In this document: positions 17,312 to 26,901 of the stretch, in pieces
How the letters are laid out: each line of letters starts with the position of its first letter
Position numbering within the stretch: position 1 is the first letter of the stretch
Source: an uncultured Clostridia bacterium
GTDB taxonomy: Bacteria > Bacillota > Clostridia > Oscillospirales > CAG-272
DNA: 64,000 nucleotides
Direction of reading: 5' to 3'
NCBI GenBank assembly: GCA_948466345.1
Contig: CAOKAC010000001.1
Span: 320,283-384,282 of the forward strand
The notes under the pieces: generated by a model
The model's input: the letters and a program-made list of their open reading frames with translations, nothing else
Database searches by the model: none
Told to the model about the DNA's origin: nothing
Made by a program: the position numbers and the translations under genes

Positions 17312-18847
17312 TCATTCCCACTCCACCGTCGCCGGAGGCTTGGAAGTAATATCATACACCACTCTCGATATACCCGCCACCTCGTTTGTGATCCGGCTGC
17401 TCGCTCTTTCTAAAACCTCATATGGAAGCCGCGTCCATTCAGCCGTCATAAAGTCGTCCGTTGTAACTGCTCTGAGCGCTACCGTGCAGCCATATGTTCG
17501 AAAATCTCCCATTACCCCAACGCTGCGCAGATCGGTAAGCACAGCAAAATACTGATTGGTCTTATCTGCTAGTCCGGCAGACGAAATCTCTTCGCGGAAA
17601 ATTGCGTCCGCATCCCGCAGTAACTCCAGCTTCTCCTTGGTAATCGCACCGATTACGCGGACTGCAAGTCCCGGACCGGGAAAGGGTTGCCGCCATACCA
17701 GTTCATGGGGAATGCCAAGCTGAATCCCGGCGCTGCGCACTTCATCCTTGAAAAGCTCCCGCAGCGGCTCAACGATTTCTTCAAAGGAAATCACGTCCGG
17801 CAGGCCCCCCACATTGTGGTGGCTTTTGATTACCGCCGAATCCCCCTTGCCGCTTTCCACCACATCAGGATAGATCGTGCCCTGGGCAAGAACGTGGATT
17901 TTTCCAAGCTTTGCCGCTTCATCTTCAAATACGCGGATAAATTCTTCACCAATGATTTTACGCTTTGTCTCCGGGTCGCACACACCGGCAAGTTTATCGA
18001 GAAATCTTTTTTCGGCGTTTACCCGGATCAGATTCATGCCGAATGTACCGCGGAAGGTTTGCTCTACAAAGTCTCCTTCGCCTTTGCGCAGAAGCCCGTG
18101 ATCCACGAATACGCAGGTCAGGTTCTGACCGATTGCCTTGTGGAGCAAAACGGCGGCAACAGAAGAATCCACCCCGCCTGACAGTGCAAGCAGTACTTTT
18201 TTGCCGGCAAGCTTTCGGCGGTATTTTTCAATGGAGCGCTCCACAAAGCTTTCCATTTTCCAATCCGCCTCGCATGCACAAATATGGAAAAGAAAGTTTG
18301 CAAGAATCTGCTGTCCGTAAACCGTATGCGTCACTTCCGGGTGGAACTGCACACCATACAGCTTTCTGTCCGTATCGCACATGGCCGCACAAGGGCACTT
18401 GTCAGTATGGGCAATGACTGCAAACCCTGTCGGGGGCTGGCTGATAAAATCCGTATGGCTCATCCAGCAGATGCTTTCACCTGGAACGTCCTGAAAAAGG
18501 ATATTTTCGGTAGTAAAAACAGTCGTTTTTCCATATTCGCTGGAGTTTTCGGCGCTGGAAACCGTGCCGCCCGCCATGTATGCAAGCAGCTGGTCACCGT
18601 AGCAGATACCCAAAATCGGTATGCCAAGCTGCAGAATATCCGGATCATAATGGGGTGACGATGCATCGTAGACACTGTTTGGTCCACCGGTAAAAATAAT
18701 ACCTTTATATCCGGCGTCTTTTATTTCCTGCACCGTAATCCTGTTGTATGGTTTGATTTCAGCATAAACATTCTGCTCCCGAACTCTGCGGGCAATCAGT
18801 TGGTTATACTGACCGCCGAAATCCAAAATAAGTATTTTATCGTCCAC
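17312..18847 (-). CDS. guaA: GMP synthase (glutamine-hydrolysing)
   Basis: A 511-residue enzyme that aminates XMP to GMP with glutamine. The class I glutaminase domain spans about 1-190 with Cys in GICYGDQ and His/Glu in FHPEVTHT. The ATP-pyrophosphatase domain follows with [13 protein letters not shown] near residue 220. The C-terminal dimerisation domain ends PPATVEWE, the family-typical end. The start is a GTG at 18847 with AAAGGACGG upstream. It has its own strong promoter and a 240-nt leader with two terminator-type hairpins that begin with the same motif as the glnN leader, so attenuation is likely. Confidence 0.96.
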   Translation of the reverse strand: MDDKILILDFGGQYNQLIARRVREQNVYAEIKPYNRITVQEIKDAGYKGIIFTGGPNSVYDASSPHYDPDILQLGIPILGICYGDQLLAYMAGGTVSSAENSSEYGKTTVFTTENILFQDVPGESICWMSHTDFISQPPTGFAVIAHTDKCPCAAMCDTDRKLYGVQFHPEVTHTVYGQQILANFLFHICACEADWKMESFVERSIEKYRRKLAGKKVLLALSGGVDSSVAAVLLHKAIGQNLTCVFVDHGLLRKGEGDFVEQTFRGTFGMNLIRVNAEKRFLDKLAGVCDPETKRKIIGEEFIRVFEDEAAKLGKIHVLAQGTIYPDVVESGKGDSAVIKSHHNVGGLPDVISFEEIVEPLRELFKDEVRSAGIQLGIPHELVWRQPFPGPGLAVRVIGAITKEKLELLRDADAIFREEISSAGLADKTNQYFAVLTDLRSVGVMGDFRTYGCTVALRAVTTDDFMTAEWTRLPYEVLERASSRITNEVAGISRVVYDITSKPPATVEWE

Positions 18848-18954
18848 TGCGTTTACCGTCCTTTTATTGTTTGCTCTTCGCTGGAAGACGCCATCTATCC
18901 GTTTTTCTGTTAAGCGTCCTTTGCCTGCACCATTTCTCTCTGGCTGACTTTCGA

Positions 18955-19007
18955 CAAAAAAGGCAATGCTGCTTTAATGCGTATACATTAAAGACACCAT
19001 TGCCTTT
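18955..19007 (-). terminator. Terminator-type hairpin in guaA leader
   Basis: On the minus strand AAAGGCAATG pairs with CATTGCCTTT and an inner TCTTTAATG/CATTAAAG-type helix caps it with loop TATACG; a T-run follows. It lies about 110 nt before the guaA start, so transcription must read through it. The 5' strand is the second copy of the GGCAAnGryGTCTT motif. Confidence 0.85.
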
Positions 19008-19039
19008 ATCTGCTATTGTCTTTTTGCACACGGGAAAAT

Positions 19040-19080
19040 AAAGGCTTTTGAAAAGAATTCGCAAAGACGCCTTTGCCCTG
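19040..19080 (-). promoter_or_regulatory. 5' leader motif and first hairpin of guaA mRNA
   Basis: The motif GGCAAAGGCGTCTT (copy at 19063-19079) starts 9 nt after the -10 box, at the expected transcript start. AAAGGC in it can pair with GCCTTT at 19040-19045, followed by ATTTTC, forming a first attenuator-type hairpin. GCAAAG/CTTTGC offers a competing small hairpin. Confidence 0.7.
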
Positions 19081-19087
19081 CTTTAAT

Positions 19088-19116
19088 ACTATACTCTTTT
19101 TTGCGTAATTTGTCAA
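19088..19116 (-). promoter_or_regulatory. Promoter of guaA
   Basis: Minus-strand TTGACA and TATAGT with a 17-bp spacer, about 240 bp upstream of the GTG. The long leader in between holds two hairpins. Confidence 0.85.
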
Positions 19117-19186
19117 CTATACGAAAGAAATGTTTTAAAAATATTTAAAATACAAAGGCCCAGACTTCTCTAATAGACGGCTCGTT

Positions 19187-20941
19187 TCATTCCACATCCT
19201 GCAGGGCATCGTACCCTTCCTCACCGGTACGCACTTTTACAACATTTTCCACATCATAAACAAATATTTTGCCGTCCCCAATATGTCCTGTGTATAGAAC
19301 ATTTTTTGCTGTTTCAATGACGCTTCGAACAGGAACCTTGCTGACAACGATATCAACCTGAATTTTCGGCAGCAGATTTGCTTCCATCTGCACGCCGCGG
19401 TAGTATTCCAGCTTGCCCTTCTGTACGCCGCAGCCGAGCACATGGGATACTGTCATACCGGTAATGCCGATTTCCATCATGGCAGCTTTAAGCGATTCAA
19501 ATTTGGATTCCTTACAGATGATTTCGATCTTGGTAAGCCTTGAATCACCGCTGTCCACCGCAGGGACTCTTTGTACAGGAACAGCTTCAGCAGCAGGAAT
19601 CTCTCCGGATACGCAGATCGCTTCTTCATAACCATAATCAAGCCCTTCCACAGCCGGAACAAAATCCGCATATGCGCTGGGCAGACCGTGTTCGGTACTG
19701 TCCAGTCCCTTGATTTCTTCCTCAGCCGAAACACGAAGTCCTATGGTTTTTTTGATAATAACGAAGGTAATGGTCATCATTACAGCAGTCCATGCAAGAA
19801 TAGCTGCTATCCCGAGAGCCTGTATGCCAAAAAGCTTGAAGCTTCCCGTGTAAAATAGGCCCTCAAGCCCCGCCGGTGCGGCAGGATTTGCCAAAAGCCC
19901 GACTGCAAGCGTACCCCAAATACCATTTGCAAGGTGTACGCCTACCGCGCCTACAGGATCATCGATGTGAAGCTTTAGATCCAGCCCCTCTACAACAATA
20001 ACAACAAGGATACCAGACACGAGACCAATGACGGCGGAACCAAGGGCATCTACTGCGTCACAGCCGGCCGTTACGCCGACAAGCCCTGCTAGCGCACCGT
20101 TCAGACACATAGATACATCCGGCTTGCCGGTTTTGATCCAGGTAAAGAGCATAGTAGCACAGGTGGCAGCCGCAGGTGCAATGGTTGTAGTTACAAAAAT
20201 TGATGCTAGGGCTTCGCCGTCCCAGGCAGCCGCGCCGTTAAAGCCATACCATCCAAACCAAAGGACAAAGCAGCCCAGCGCGCCCAGCGTAATCGAATGA
20301 CCGGGAATCGCATTCACCTTCTCCACCTTACCGGCTTTATTCTTTATATATTTCCCAAGCCGCGGACCCACCATGATGGCGCCGATTAAAGCGGTAATAC
20401 CGCCTACAGAGTGAATCGCCGCCGACCCGGCAAAATCGTGAAATCCAAGCTGTGCGAGCCAGCCTTTTGCATTCCACACCCAACCGGCCTCTATGGGATA
20501 TACCAAAAGCGATATGACGCCGGAATATATACAATAGGAGATAAACTTTGTTCTCTCCGCCATAGACCCGGATACGATTGTGGCAGCAGTCGCGCAAAAA
20601 ACAAGATTAAACACAAATACGGGAGCATTTCCGCCCTTTAAAAACGCACCAAAATCCGTTAAGATATCCAGATTCGGCACACCGATCATTCCAAAGACAT
20701 AATCCTCCGCCATCATAAGACTAAACCCAAGCAATATAAACACAACTGTTCCGATACAAAAGTCCATCAGGTTTTTCATTATGATATTGCCCGCGTTTTT
20801 TGCTCTGGTAAATCCTGTTTCAACCATTGCAAATCCGGCCTGCATAAAGAATACCAGCGCGGCGCCGATCAGAAACCAGACGCCGAAAACCTCACTGGTG
20901 ACAGCATTTTTTACCAATCTTGTAAGTTCCTCTACCACCAA
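19187..20941 (-). CDS. Ammonium transporter fused to a PII signalling domain
   Basis: A 584-residue fusion. Residues 1 to about 420 are an Amt/MEP ammonium channel with eleven predicted membrane helices, including FMQAGFAMVETG, the FDFAG-like HDFAGSAAIHSVGG and DDPVGAVGVHLANG. A linker of about 50 residues leads to a PII (GlnB/GlnK) domain at about 472-584 with T-loop EYYRGVQM and the C-terminal HIGDGKIFVYDVE. PII normally docks on Amt to gate it according to ATP/ADP, 2-oxoglutarate and sometimes glutamine; here the regulator is tethered. The gene lies 18 bp after glnN and is surely co-transcribed with it. Confidence 0.93.
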   Translation of the reverse strand: MVVEELTRLVKNAVTSEVFGVWFLIGAALVFFMQAGFAMVETGFTRAKNAGNIIMKNLMDFCIGTVVFILLGFSLMMAEDYVFGMIGVPNLDILTDFGAFLKGGNAPVFVFNLVFCATAATIVSGSMAERTKFISYCIYSGVISLLVYPIEAGWVWNAKGWLAQLGFHDFAGSAAIHSVGGITALIGAIMVGPRLGKYIKNKAGKVEKVNAIPGHSITLGALGCFVLWFGWYGFNGAAAWDGEALASIFVTTTIAPAAATCATMLFTWIKTGKPDVSMCLNGALAGLVGVTAGCDAVDALGSAVIGLVSGILVVIVVEGLDLKLHIDDPVGAVGVHLANGIWGTLAVGLLANPAAPAGLEGLFYTGSFKLFGIQALGIAAILAWTAVMMTITFVIIKKTIGLRVSAEEEIKGLDSTEHGLPSAYADFVPAVEGLDYGYEEAICVSGEIPAAEAVPVQRVPAVDSGDSRLTKIEIICKESKFESLKAAMMEIGITGMTVSHVLGCGVQKGKLEYYRGVQMEANLLPKIQVDIVVSKVPVRSVIETAKNVLYTGHIGDGKIFVYDVENVVKVRTGEEGYDALQDVE

Positions 20942-20959
20942 AACAGATCCTCTTCTTTC

Positions 20960-23056
20960 TCATTTTACGCTGAACAGCAAATCAGCATATGTCGGATAGG
21001 GCCACCAGCTCTTTGCAGTAATTGTTTCTGCCTCATCGCAGGCAACGCGCAGTTCTCCCATTTTTACCAGTACACTGTCGCGAATCATAGCAGACTGCGC
21101 AAAGATGTCCTCAGCCTTTTGCAGAAACAGCAGTGCGTCCTCCAATTCTTCCACCTTACCCGCGATTCTGTCGGTCAAAGCGGATAATTTTTTTACAACG
21201 CCAAGCTCATAGCTGCAGGCAAGGCTTGCATCCAGCGCTTTCTTTGCCGCCGCACTTTTGGCAACCTCCGCCGCATATCCCTCTACGGCAGGCGCAATTT
21301 GTGTCTTAGCCATATCCGCCATAGTACTCGCTTCAATTATAACGGTCTTGCAGTAGTTTTCTAACATAATATCGCATCTGGAGCGCAGCTCCGCTTCGGA
21401 AAATACCTTATGCCCCGTCAGCATATCCACGTTTTTCTTGTCAAGCAGATGCGGCATGCAGTCAGGTGTTGTACGATAGTTGAGGAGGCCGCGTTTTTCT
21501 GTAGCTTCCCTAATCCAGCTATCGTCATAACCATTGCCGTTGAAAATAATATGCTTATGGTCGCGAATCGTCTTCTGAATCATTTCGTGGAGAGCAGTTT
21601 CAAAATCCTGCGCCCCTTCCAGCCGATCAGCATAAATTTTAAGACTTTCGGCAACCGCACTGTTCAGCATAATGTTTGCGCAGGCGATACTGTTGGAGGA
21701 TCCAAGCATACGAAATTCAAACTTATTGCCGGTGAATGCAAAGGGAGATGTTCTGTTGCGGTCGGTAGTATCCCGATTGAACTTTGGCAAAACATTCACG
21801 CCCAGCTTCATTTGCGTTTTTTTAGCGCCTTCGTACGGCGTATCGTTTTCAATGGCCTGGAGCACCGCGTTCAGCTCATCTCCCAGGAAAATGGAAACGA
21901 CGGCAGGCGGCGCCTCGTTGGCGCCCAATCGGTGATCGTTGCCGGCAGTGGCTACGGAAATGCGGAGCAAATCCTGATAATCATCCACAGCTTTGATTAC
22001 CGCACAAAGGAACAAGAGAAACTGCGCGTTTTCATAGGGCGTCTCTCCAGGGGAAAGCAGATTCTGGCCTGCATCGGTTGCAATCGACCAGTTATTGTGC
22101 TTGCCGCTGCCGTTTACACCGGCAAAGGGTTTTTCGTGAAGCAGGCAGACAAGGCCGTGTTTTGCTGCAGTTTTCTGCATGATTTCCATTGTGAGCTGGT
22201 TGTGATCGGTTGCAATATTGGTAGTCGTATAGATGGGGGCCAGCTCATGCTGCGCGGGAGCAACCTCGTTATGTTCCGTTTTCGCTAGGATTCCCAGCTT
22301 CCAGAGTTCATGGTTCAGTTCTTCCATAAACGCTGCGACTCTAGGCTTGATTACACCAAAATAGTGGTCGTCCATTTCCTGCCCCTTGGGCGGTTTTGCA
22401 CCAAATAACGTACGGCCCGTAAAACGCAGATCAGGCCGCTGATCATACATTTCCTGCGTCACAAGGAAGTATTCCTGTTCCGGGCCTACAGAAGAACGGA
22501 CGCATTTTGCAGTGTCATTGCCAAACAGGCGCAGGATACGGAGCGCCTGTTTATTGAGCGCGCCCATGGAGCGCAGCAGCGGTGTCTTCTTATCCAGCGC
22601 TTCGCCGCCGTAAGAACAAAACGCTGTGGGAATACACAGGGTCCGCCCCTTGATAAACGCATAGGAGGTAGGATCCCATGCGGTGTAGCCTCTCGCCTCA
22701 AAGGTTGCGCGCAGGCCGCCGCTGGGAAAGGAGGATGCATCCGGCTCACCCTTGATCAGCTCCTTGCCGGAAAATTCCATAATTACGCCGCCGTCCGGGG
22801 AAGGAGAGATGAAACTATCATGCTTTTCCGCCGTGATGCCGGTAAGGGGCTGGAACCAATGGGTATAATGGGTGGCTCCCTTAGAAATTGCCCAATCCTT
22901 CATTGCGGCTGCCACTGCATTTGCAACGCCGATGTCCAGCGTAGTGCCCTCATCAATCGTCTTTTTCAAAGAACCGTACACCTTAGCGCTCAGCGTTGCT
23001 TTCATTACTCTGTCGTCAAACACCAGGCTTCCAAAATATTCCGATACAGTTTCCAT
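20960..23056 (-). CDS. glnN: Glutamine synthetase type III
   Basis: A 698-residue dodecameric glutamine synthetase of the GSIII class, making glutamine from glutamate, ammonia and ATP. Characteristic motifs: [16 protein letters not shown] (about residue 265), [12 protein letters not shown] (about 325) and [16 protein letters not shown] (about 435). Length is right for the class, compared with about 450 for type I. It is the first gene of a glnN-amt operon. Its 190-nt leader carries two GGCAAnGryGTCTT motifs, each in a terminator-type hairpin, suggesting antitermination control by the ANTAR protein encoded at 28147. Confidence 0.96.
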   Translation of the reverse strand: METVSEYFGSLVFDDRVMKATLSAKVYGSLKKTIDEGTTLDIGVANAVAAAMKDWAISKGATHYTHWFQPLTGITAEKHDSFISPSPDGGVIMEFSGKELIKGEPDASSFPSGGLRATFEARGYTAWDPTSYAFIKGRTLCIPTAFCSYGGEALDKKTPLLRSMGALNKQALRILRLFGNDTAKCVRSSVGPEQEYFLVTQEMYDQRPDLRFTGRTLFGAKPPKGQEMDDHYFGVIKPRVAAFMEELNHELWKLGILAKTEHNEVAPAQHELAPIYTTTNIATDHNQLTMEIMQKTAAKHGLVCLLHEKPFAGVNGSGKHNNWSIATDAGQNLLSPGETPYENAQFLLFLCAVIKAVDDYQDLLRISVATAGNDHRLGANEAPPAVVSIFLGDELNAVLQAIENDTPYEGAKKTQMKLGVNVLPKFNRDTTDRNRTSPFAFTGNKFEFRMLGSSNSIACANIMLNSAVAESLKIYADRLEGAQDFETALHEMIQKTIRDHKHIIFNGNGYDDSWIREATEKRGLLNYRTTPDCMPHLLDKKNVDMLTGHKVFSEAELRSRCDIMLENYCKTVIIEASTMADMAKTQIAPAVEGYAAEVAKSAAAKKALDASLACSYELGVVKKLSALTDRIAGKVEELEDALLFLQKAEDIFAQSAMIRDSVLVKMGELRVACDEAETITAKSWWPYPTYADLLFSVK

Positions 23057-23088
23057 GATCCTATCTCCTTTTTCTTAAGTAATAAATT

Positions 23089-23139
23089 AAAGGCAAAAAC
23101 ATCTCTCTGCTGATCAGCACGAAAGACATCTTTGCCTTT
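23089..23139 (-). terminator. Second terminator-type hairpin in glnN leader
   Basis: On the minus strand AAAGGCAAA pairs with TTTGCCTTT. Inside, TCTTTC pairs with GAGAGA and TGCT with AGCA around loop GATC. The overall shape is the same as the guaA leader terminator. The tail is T/A-rich rather than pure U. The 5' strand is a GGCAAnGryGTCTT motif copy (23123-23139). Confidence 0.7.
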
Positions 23140-23180
23140 GGTTTACAAATATTTTTTTGCTGCTTCCTTCTTATTTGCAG

Positions 23181-23237
23181 AAAAGAAAAAGACGCTTACA
23201 TGGCGGATCACCCACCATGTAAGACGCCCTTGCCTTT
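23181..23237 (-). terminator. 5' motif and first terminator hairpin of glnN mRNA
   Basis: Motif copy AAAGGCAAGGGCGTCTT (23221-23237) begins 9 nt after the -10. It runs into a 12-bp hairpin (CTTACATGGTGG with CCGCCATGTAAG, loop GTGAT), followed by CGTCTTTTTCTTTT, a classic intrinsic terminator. Confidence 0.8.
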
Positions 23238-23245
23238 ACGTTTCC

Positions 23246-23274
23246 ATATTACACCTGCAGGAAGGTTTTGTCAA
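23246..23274 (-). promoter_or_regulatory. Promoter of glnN-amt
   Basis: Minus-strand TTGACA and TAATAT with a 17-bp spacer, about 190 bp upstream of glnN. Confidence 0.85.
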
Positions 23275-23334
23275 GACTTTTTTGCAATATTTTTTAAAAA
23301 ACCTGCAAAAATACAAATTTTTTTGTTTTCTCCC

Positions 23335-23363
23335 TTGACAAAATGCAAGTAAAGATGTATAAT
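23335..23363 (+). promoter_or_regulatory. Promoter of the glutamate synthase operon
   Basis: Perfect TTGACA and TATAAT with a 17-bp spacer. It diverges from the glnN promoter about 60 bp away. Confidence 0.92.
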
Positions 23364-23371
23364 GCTTGCAA

Positions 23372-23437
23372 ATGAGCAAAGGAGTTCATTTCCATGTAGA
23401 ATACATCTGCGTGGGAATGTGCTCCTTTGTTTTTTTA
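23372..23437 (+). terminator. Leader motif and terminator of the glutamate synthase operon
   Basis: GCAAAGGAG pairs with CTCCTTTGT, with an inner CATTTCCA/TGGGAATG helix and an ATGTA/TACAT tip; T7 follows. The 5' strand AGCAAAGGAGTTC is a diverged copy of the glnN/guaA motif and begins 9 nt after the -10. The hairpin precedes the first start codon, so readthrough must be controlled. Confidence 0.88.
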
Positions 23438-23464
23438 GATTTTCCCGAAAGGAAAAGAGCTGAT

Positions 23465-24559
23465 ATGAAATTAGAAGGCCAGGTACGAATCCCCTCCGGA
23501 TGTGCGATTGCCGCTGTTATATCAAAAGAGGGAAATACAATGTCCGGCGAACGAGTCGCCGACGCCATGAAGCCGATGCATGACCGTTCCAACGGGCTGG
23601 GGGGCGGATTTGCAGGATACGGCATCTACCCCGCGTATAAGGATTTTTATGCACTGCATATGTTTTTTGACGAACGTTCCACCCGGAAGAACTGTGAGAT
23701 ATTTTTAAAAGAACGATTTGAAATTGTAAAATCGGAAATTATTCCCACCCGGAAAATCCCGGCAATTACCGATGAGCCGATTATATGGAGATATTTCGTA
23801 GCTCCGCTGCAATCCGTTCTTGCAAATTTACAGCTGGATGAAAAAGAATTTGTGGCGCGCACCGTTATGAAAATTAACACGGAAATGAATGGAGCCTATG
23901 TTTTCTCCAGCGGAAAAAATATGGGAACCTTTAAGGCGGTAGGATTTCCGGAAGATGTAGCTCTTTTTTATAAATTGGAGGAATACGCAGGCTACTCGTG
24001 GACGGCCCATGGCCGTTACCCCACCAACACGCCCGGATGGTGGGGCGGCGCGCATCCTTTCGCGCTGCTGGATTACTCCATCGTACATAATGGAGAAATT
24101 TCCTCCTACGACGCCAACCGACGCTTTATAGAAATGTTTGGTTATAAATGTACCCTGCAAACCGACACCGAGGTAATTACCTATATAATGGATTATCTTG
24201 TACGGATCCAAGGGCTGACCCTCGATGAAGCGGCAAGCGTGATTGCCGCACCCTTTTGGAGCACCATTGAGGATAAAACAGATATAGAAGATAAAGAAAA
24301 ACATATTTATCTCCGTACCCTCTTTCCCAGCCTGCTGATAACAGGACCGTTTTCCATCGTTCTGGGATTTAACGGCGGACTGATGGCACTCAACGACCGC
24401 CTTAAGCTCCGTTCCATGGTAGTTGGAGAAAAGGACGACAAAGTATTTATTGCCAGCGAGGAGGCGGCAATCCGTATGATGGAGCCGGACGCTACCGGTA
24501 TTTGGGCCCCCGCCGGCGGCGAGCCGGTTATTGTCAAAGTAAAGGATGGTGCATACTGA
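23465..24559 (+). CDS. Glutamate synthase, glutaminase (class II amidotransferase) subunit
   Basis: A 364-residue protein corresponding to the amidotransferase domain of GltB in organisms where glutamate synthase is split. It should release ammonia from glutamine for the FMN subunit. The family Cys is in IPSGCAIAAV (about residue 13), with SWTAHGRYPTNTPGWWGGAHPF and the DYSIVHNGEISSYDANR region typical of class II amidotransferases. Start chosen at 23465 with AAAGGAAAAGAG upstream; earlier in-frame codons lie in the leader hairpin. Its stop overlaps the next start (TGATG). Confidence 0.9.
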   Translation: MKLEGQVRIPSGCAIAAVISKEGNTMSGERVADAMKPMHDRSNGLGGGFAGYGIYPAYKDFYALHMFFDERSTRKNCEIFLKERFEIVKSEIIPTRKIPAITDEPIIWRYFVAPLQSVLANLQLDEKEFVARTVMKINTEMNGAYVFSSGKNMGTFKAVGFPEDVALFYKLEEYAGYSWTAHGRYPTNTPGWWGGAHPFALLDYSIVHNGEISSYDANRRFIEMFGYKCTLQTDTEVITYIMDYLVRIQGLTLDEAASVIAAPFWSTIEDKTDIEDKEKHIYLRTLFPSLLITGPFSIVLGFNGGLMALNDRLKLRSMVVGEKDDKVFIASEEAAIRMMEPDATGIWAPAGGEPVIVKVKDGAY

Positions 24560-26064
24560 TGCGTGCAGAATTTGTATATCCGGAATTTGAAGTCATTCGC
24601 AATGCTGCGCGCTGTATTGGCTGCAGAGTCTGTGAACGGCAGTGCGCCAATGAGGTACATGCATTGCATCCTGAAAAAGGCGTTATGATCAGCGACGAGA
24701 GCGCATGTGTAAATTGTCAGCGCTGTGTAGCGCTCTGCCCCACCAGAGCGCTGAAAATCGTCAAAAGCGACTGCGTTCTCCGGGAAAATGCCAACTGGCA
24801 AAGCGATACGATCAAGGAAATCTACAAGCAGGCTGACAGCGGCGGTGTTCTTCTTTCCTCTATGGGCAATCCAAAGCCTATGCCCGTATACTGGGATAAA
24901 ATTTTAATCAATGCCTCCCAAGTAACCAACCCGCCTATCGATCCCCTGCGGGAGCCTATGGAAACCCGCGTATTTCTCGGAAAAAAGCCCCATCAGGTCC
25001 AGCGGGACGAAAACGGCAGGCTGAAATGCCAGCTTCCTCCCCAGCTTACTCTTTCCATGCCCATCCTGTTTTCTGCAATGAGCTATGGTTCCATCAGTTA
25101 TAATGCACATGCTGCTCTTGCCCGCGCCGCCACAGAGCTTGGCATCCTATACAACACCGGTGAGGGGGGACTGCATGAAGACTTCTATTGCTACGGTGAA
25201 AACACGATTGTGCAGGTTGCGTCAGGGCGATTCGGCGTGCATGAGGACTATTTGCGAGCAGGTGCAGCCATTGAGATTAAAATGGGACAGGGAGCTAAGC
25301 CGGGTATCGGCGGACATCTGCCTGGTACAAAAATTGTGGGCGACGTCTCCCGCACCCGTATGATTCCCGAAGGATCAGACGCAATTTCCCCGGCGCCCCA
25401 CCACGATATTTATTCCATTGAAGACTTACGGCAGCTTGTTTTTTCCCTGAAAGAGACTACCGAATATAAAAAACCGGTAATTGTAAAGGTAGCAGCCGTA
25501 CATAATATCGCCGCAATTGCCAGCGGCATTGCCAGAAGCGGCGCGGACATCATCGCCATAGACGGATTCCGCGGCGGCACAGGCGCGGCGCCTACCAGGA
25601 TCCGGGACAATGTGGGAATCCCCATTGAGCTTGCACTGGCAGCTGTCGACCAGCGGCTTCGGGACGAAGGAATCCGTAACGATGTCTCTCTCGTTGTCGG
25701 CGGTTCTATCCGCAGTGCGGCAGATGTGATCAAGGCCATTGCCCTAGGAGCGGACGCTTGTTATATTGCGACAGCAGCGCTTCTTGCTCTTGGTTGTCAC
25801 CTCTGCCGTACCTGTCAAAGCGGCAAATGCAACTGGGGAATTGCAACGCAGCGGCCTGAACTAGTAAAACGTCTGGATCCCGATACGGGAAGCCAGCGCC
25901 TTATCAATCTGATGCATGCATGGCAGCATGAGATCAAAGAACTAATGGGCGGAATGGGGATCAATTCCATCGAGTCTCTGCGAGGCAATCGTCTGATGCT
26001 GCGCGGAATCGGTATGACAGCTAAGGAGTTGGAAATTTTGGGCATCTCCCATGCGGGAGAATGA
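24559..26064 (+). CDS. Glutamate synthase, FMN-binding subunit with ferredoxin domain
   Basis: A 501-residue archaeal-type GltB core. Residues 14-70 hold two 4Fe-4S ferredoxin motifs (CIGCRVCERQC and CVNCQRCVALC), implying electron delivery from ferredoxin or a partner protein. About 90-480 is the TIM-barrel FMN domain with MSYGSISYNAH, NTGEGG, KMGQGAKPGIGGHLPG and GADIIAIDGFRGGTGAAP. Cysteines in CHLCRTCQSGKCNWG match the 3Fe-4S site of glutamate synthase. It forms glutamate from 2-oxoglutarate and ammonia. Coupled to the preceding gene by a 1-nt TGATG overlap. Confidence 0.93.
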   Translation: MRAEFVYPEFEVIRNAARCIGCRVCERQCANEVHALHPEKGVMISDESACVNCQRCVALCPTRALKIVKSDCVLRENANWQSDTIKEIYKQADSGGVLLSSMGNPKPMPVYWDKILINASQVTNPPIDPLREPMETRVFLGKKPHQVQRDENGRLKCQLPPQLTLSMPILFSAMSYGSISYNAHAALARAATELGILYNTGEGGLHEDFYCYGENTIVQVASGRFGVHEDYLRAGAAIEIKMGQGAKPGIGGHLPGTKIVGDVSRTRMIPEGSDAISPAPHHDIYSIEDLRQLVFSLKETTEYKKPVIVKVAAVHNIAAIASGIARSGADIIAIDGFRGGTGAAPTRIRDNVGIPIELALAAVDQRLRDEGIRNDVSLVVGGSIRSAADVIKAIALGADACYIATAALLALGCHLCRTCQSGKCNWGIATQRPELVKRLDPDTGSQRLINLMHAWQHEIKELMGGMGINSIESLRGNRLMLRGIGMTAKELEILGISHAGE

Positions 26065-26159
26065 CGCTAAAAACGCATATTGGAGATGAGAAAATAGCAC
26101 TTTTGCCGTTTTTTATCTCTAAATCTATAGAAAAAAGCTTGGAGGTGCGGTATAATATT

Positions 26160-26879
26160 ATGGTAATTGATGCGAGAAGCCTTGATTACAAGGCTTTAAA
26201 CGATACGCTCCGCAAATCAGAGAAGGATTGCAGCATCGTAGGCTGCTGCGGACAGCGCTTTATCGCGGCAGGTATGTCTCAAAAAGATATCACAATCCAG
26301 GGGATCCCCGGGAACGCGCTGGGCGCATACTTGAACGGCGCCTGCATTACTGTAAACGGAAGCGTGCAGGACGCCGTTGGGGACACAATGAATGCAGGAA
26401 AGATTATTGTCCACGGCAATATAGGAGATGCAGCAGGATATGCAATGCGGGGCGGCAGAATTTTCGTCAAGGGAAACGCCGGATACCGTGCTGGGATCCA
26501 CATGAAAGCATACAATGAAAAAATGCCGGTCATGGTGATTGGCGGCACCGCCGGAAGCTTCCTTGGTGAATATCAGGCAGGCGGCGTAATCGTTGTGCTT
26601 GGGCTTTCGGCCCCGGATAAAAAAATTGTAGGCTATTTCCCCTGCACCGGAATGCACGGCGGAAAAATGTTTCTGCGTTCCGACTGCAGCAATGTGAAAT
26701 TTCCGGATCAGGTTACGGCGCGGGCCGCCGGAGCTGCGGATCTGGAAGAACTAAAGACATATATTGCCGAATATTGCGATTTGTTCGGATATGATATACA
26801 GACTGTGCTGGCCGCTCCCTTTACCGTAGTTACCCCCGACAGCAGGAACCCGTATAAACAGATGTATGTAGCCAATTAA
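26160..26879 (+). CDS. Glutamate synthase, GXGXG (beta-helix) subunit
   Basis: A 239-residue protein made of repeated G-x-x-x-G turns (NALGAYLNGA, AVGDTMNAGKIIVHGNIGDAAGYAMRGG in parts), the C-terminal beta-helix domain of glutamate synthase as a separate subunit. It has a structural role in the active complex. The start at 26160 follows a GGAGGTG site at rather long spacing. An in-frame ATG at 26061 overlaps the preceding stop (ATGA) and would add 33 residues, so the start is not certain. The order amidotransferase, FMN core, GXGXG matches the domains of fused GltB. Confidence 0.88.
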   Translation: MVIDARSLDYKALNDTLRKSEKDCSIVGCCGQRFIAAGMSQKDITIQGIPGNALGAYLNGACITVNGSVQDAVGDTMNAGKIIVHGNIGDAAGYAMRGGRIFVKGNAGYRAGIHMKAYNEKMPVMVIGGTAGSFLGEYQAGGVIVVLGLSAPDKKIVGYFPCTGMHGGKMFLRSDCSNVKFPDQVTARAAGAADLEELKTYIAEYCDLFGYDIQTVLAAPFTVVTPDSRNPYKQMYVAN

Positions 26880-26901
26880 AAAGCAGGAATGGAGATGCAG
26901 T

